Assembly: GCA_038501195.1 (NCBI GenBank)
Contig: JBBPUQ010000004.1
Location: forward strand, 4,912,001-4,976,000
Length of the DNA stretch: 64,000 nucleotides
DNA from: Nemania diffusa
Lineage: Eukaryota > Ascomycota > Sordariomycetes > Xylariales > Xylariaceae
Direction: 5' to 3'
The notes under the pieces are model-generated. The model was not told the origin of the DNA. It did no database searches and saw nothing but the letters and a program-made list of their open reading frames with translations. This document shows, piece by piece, positions 62,880-64,000 of the stretch. Numbering within the stretch: position 1 is the first letter of the stretch; each line of letters opens with the position of its first letter. The position numbers and the translations under genes were made by a program.

Positions 62880-63476
62880 TAGATTACGTATTCGGCACTT
62901 ATGACAAATGTCTGTCTTCTATGTTTTTTCCTTGCGAAATATCTTTTTAGTGACCTTGTTACTCTCGATTGCTTGCCCACTGTCTTACAGGTTCTTGGAA
63001 GTGATACCTGTATGGAGACCTGGCTTTACATGCCAAAGAAACCTATCCAGACCCATTTTTGTCCCCTTTTTCATTCCTTTTCAAACTCCATATTATCTAA
63101 TTGCAACTGCCTGCCTGTACCTGCCTCATCTGCGCAGCTTACCTTGGGTATGAGGTAAAGGTACATAGGTACACAGGTACCTAGGTACCCGCAATTACCC
63201 ATGCCAACCTAATTTTAGTGTCTTTTAGTTATCGATAAGTGGGCGGTGACGGAGATGTACTGGCAGAACTGTGCTTGGTGGATAACCTGGCGCTGTGAAC
63301 TGGTTGGCTAACAGCTGAGGTCACCTAATAAACACTCGCCTTCTCGCATTCACCTACACTTTTCTCAAACCATAACAACTTGCGACTCTCCTGCGCACAC
63401 CATCCCAACTTAAACACTCAACACCCTCTTCACTTTGAACTTCCCTAAAACAAATCCATCTTTGAATTAAGTCACA
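62880..63476. other. Intergenic between EMC10 and CHZ1
   Basis: Contains a cluster of aggtac/ctaggtac motifs at 63155-63190, palindromic and also seen near 1850. CHZ1 promoter with CT/CA-rich leader just before its ATG. Confidence 0.4.
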
Positions 63477-63963
63477 ATGGCTTCTACAAACAGTACCACC
63501 CTCCCCGAGGACCCCACCAAGGTCACCGATGAGACTCTAGACGTGAAGGGCAAAGGCAAGGCTGTCGCAACCAAGGAACCTGTTGACCAGTCTATGGACG
63601 AAGATGATGAAGATGAAAGCGGAGATGAAGAGGTAAGCTAAACTGCTTTATAAGATGCTACCATGCACAAGCGAGCTAACATGCGACTCCCTAGGCTGCC
63701 GATGATGGTAAGCACATGGTACAACCAAATAACTACAGCTTGAATTTCAATTGACACATGTATGATTTACAGCCGACGATGATGACAACATGGACGAGAT
63801 TGACCTCAACAACATTGTTGATGGCGGCCGCCGCACTCGTGGCCGAGTCATCGACTGGGCCAAGGCTGCCGAAGAGAACCCTGCTGATGACGACGACGAC
63901 GATGATGAGGATGACTTCCAGCCCGAGGGCGAGGTAGATGGCGACAAGATGGATGAGGACTAA
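63477..63963 (+). CDS. CHZ1: Histone H2A.Z-H2B chaperone CHZ1
   Basis: Exon 1 63477-63632, exon 2 63695-63707 (13 nt), exon 3 63773-63963; introns 62 and 65 bp; 119 residues. Acidic stretches (DEDDEDESGDEE and DDDDDDDEDD) flank the CHZ motif MDEIDLNNIVDGGRRTRGRV followed by IDWAKAAEE, the conserved segment that binds H2A.Z-H2B dimers. The length is normal for filamentous fungal CHZ1. The 13-nt microexon (AADD-type codons) sits exactly between two standard introns; both junctions have GTAAGC donors and pyrimidine-AG acceptors and restore frame. Nuclear; supplies H2A.Z-H2B to SWR1. Confidence 0.9.
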
Positions 63964-64000
63964 AATCGCCGAGCAGGCTGATCTTCCCACGAATCTGGAC

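Overview
This window looks like nuclear DNA of a filamentous ascomycete (Pezizomycotina, probably Sordariomycetes). The evidence is the many short introns (mostly 50-110 bp, with GTRNGT donors, CTAAC-type branch points and YAG acceptors) and the gene families: HET-domain proteins, a Clr5-domain protein, FluG-type amidohydrolase-glutamine synthetase, a SAT4/rhodopsin-family membrane protein, an opsin-related protein, and GID/EMC/CHZ1 housekeeping genes. I reconstructed 20 protein-coding genes by hand-splicing; the first is cut by the left edge. I saw no convincing tRNA, rRNA or CRISPR.

Layout. 0-43 kb is a loose accessory-type region. It holds the FluG-like gene (1-1622, -), two adjoining repeat elements (2150-3140), an APC/choline-type permease (3380-5250, -), a rhodopsin-fold membrane protein (6177-7404, -), a HET-SET-MYND fusion (8835-11992, -), a Clr5/TPR protein (14435-15905, +), a HET protein (16263-18482, -), a secreted S41-type protease (19354-22293, +), a cytochrome P450 (22830-24594, +), a 1154-residue four-domain fusion (methyltransferase, FAD oxidase, phosphomevalonate-kinase-like, APRT-like; 25107-28571, -), a small SET protein (30224-31193, +), a nucleoside-phosphorylase-like protein (33149-34372, -), an NTPase relic (about 35150-35520, +), a short-chain dehydrogenase whose last intron carries a 1.9-kb repeat element (36268-39301, +), an opsin-related protein lacking the retinal lysine (39994-40990, -) and a small GC-rich membrane protein (43143-43625, +). 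Intergenic gaps here often exceed 1.5 kb.

43.9-64 kb is denser and mostly core: GID5/VID28 armadillo protein (43971-47157, -), an AAA ATPase (47943-49632, -), an unrecognised membrane protein (50519-53195, +), a giant CbxX/CbbX-type AAA protein with an apparent one-base frameshift (53971-58518, +), a Pho80-type cyclin (60386-61566, +), EMC10 (62186-62879, +) and histone chaperone CHZ1 (63477-63963, +).

The most unusual items are: (1) an inverted-repeat-bounded element inside an SDR intron, with a 51-bp minisatellite that decays step by step from GC-rich to pure AT towards a (TTA)n core on both sides; (2) the four-domain fusion enzyme; (3) the HET-SET-MYND fusion; (4) a nucleoside-phosphorylase-like protein with its ribose-binding motif changed. 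No single pathway is spelled out by the neighbourhood; links between neighbouring metabolic genes are inference.
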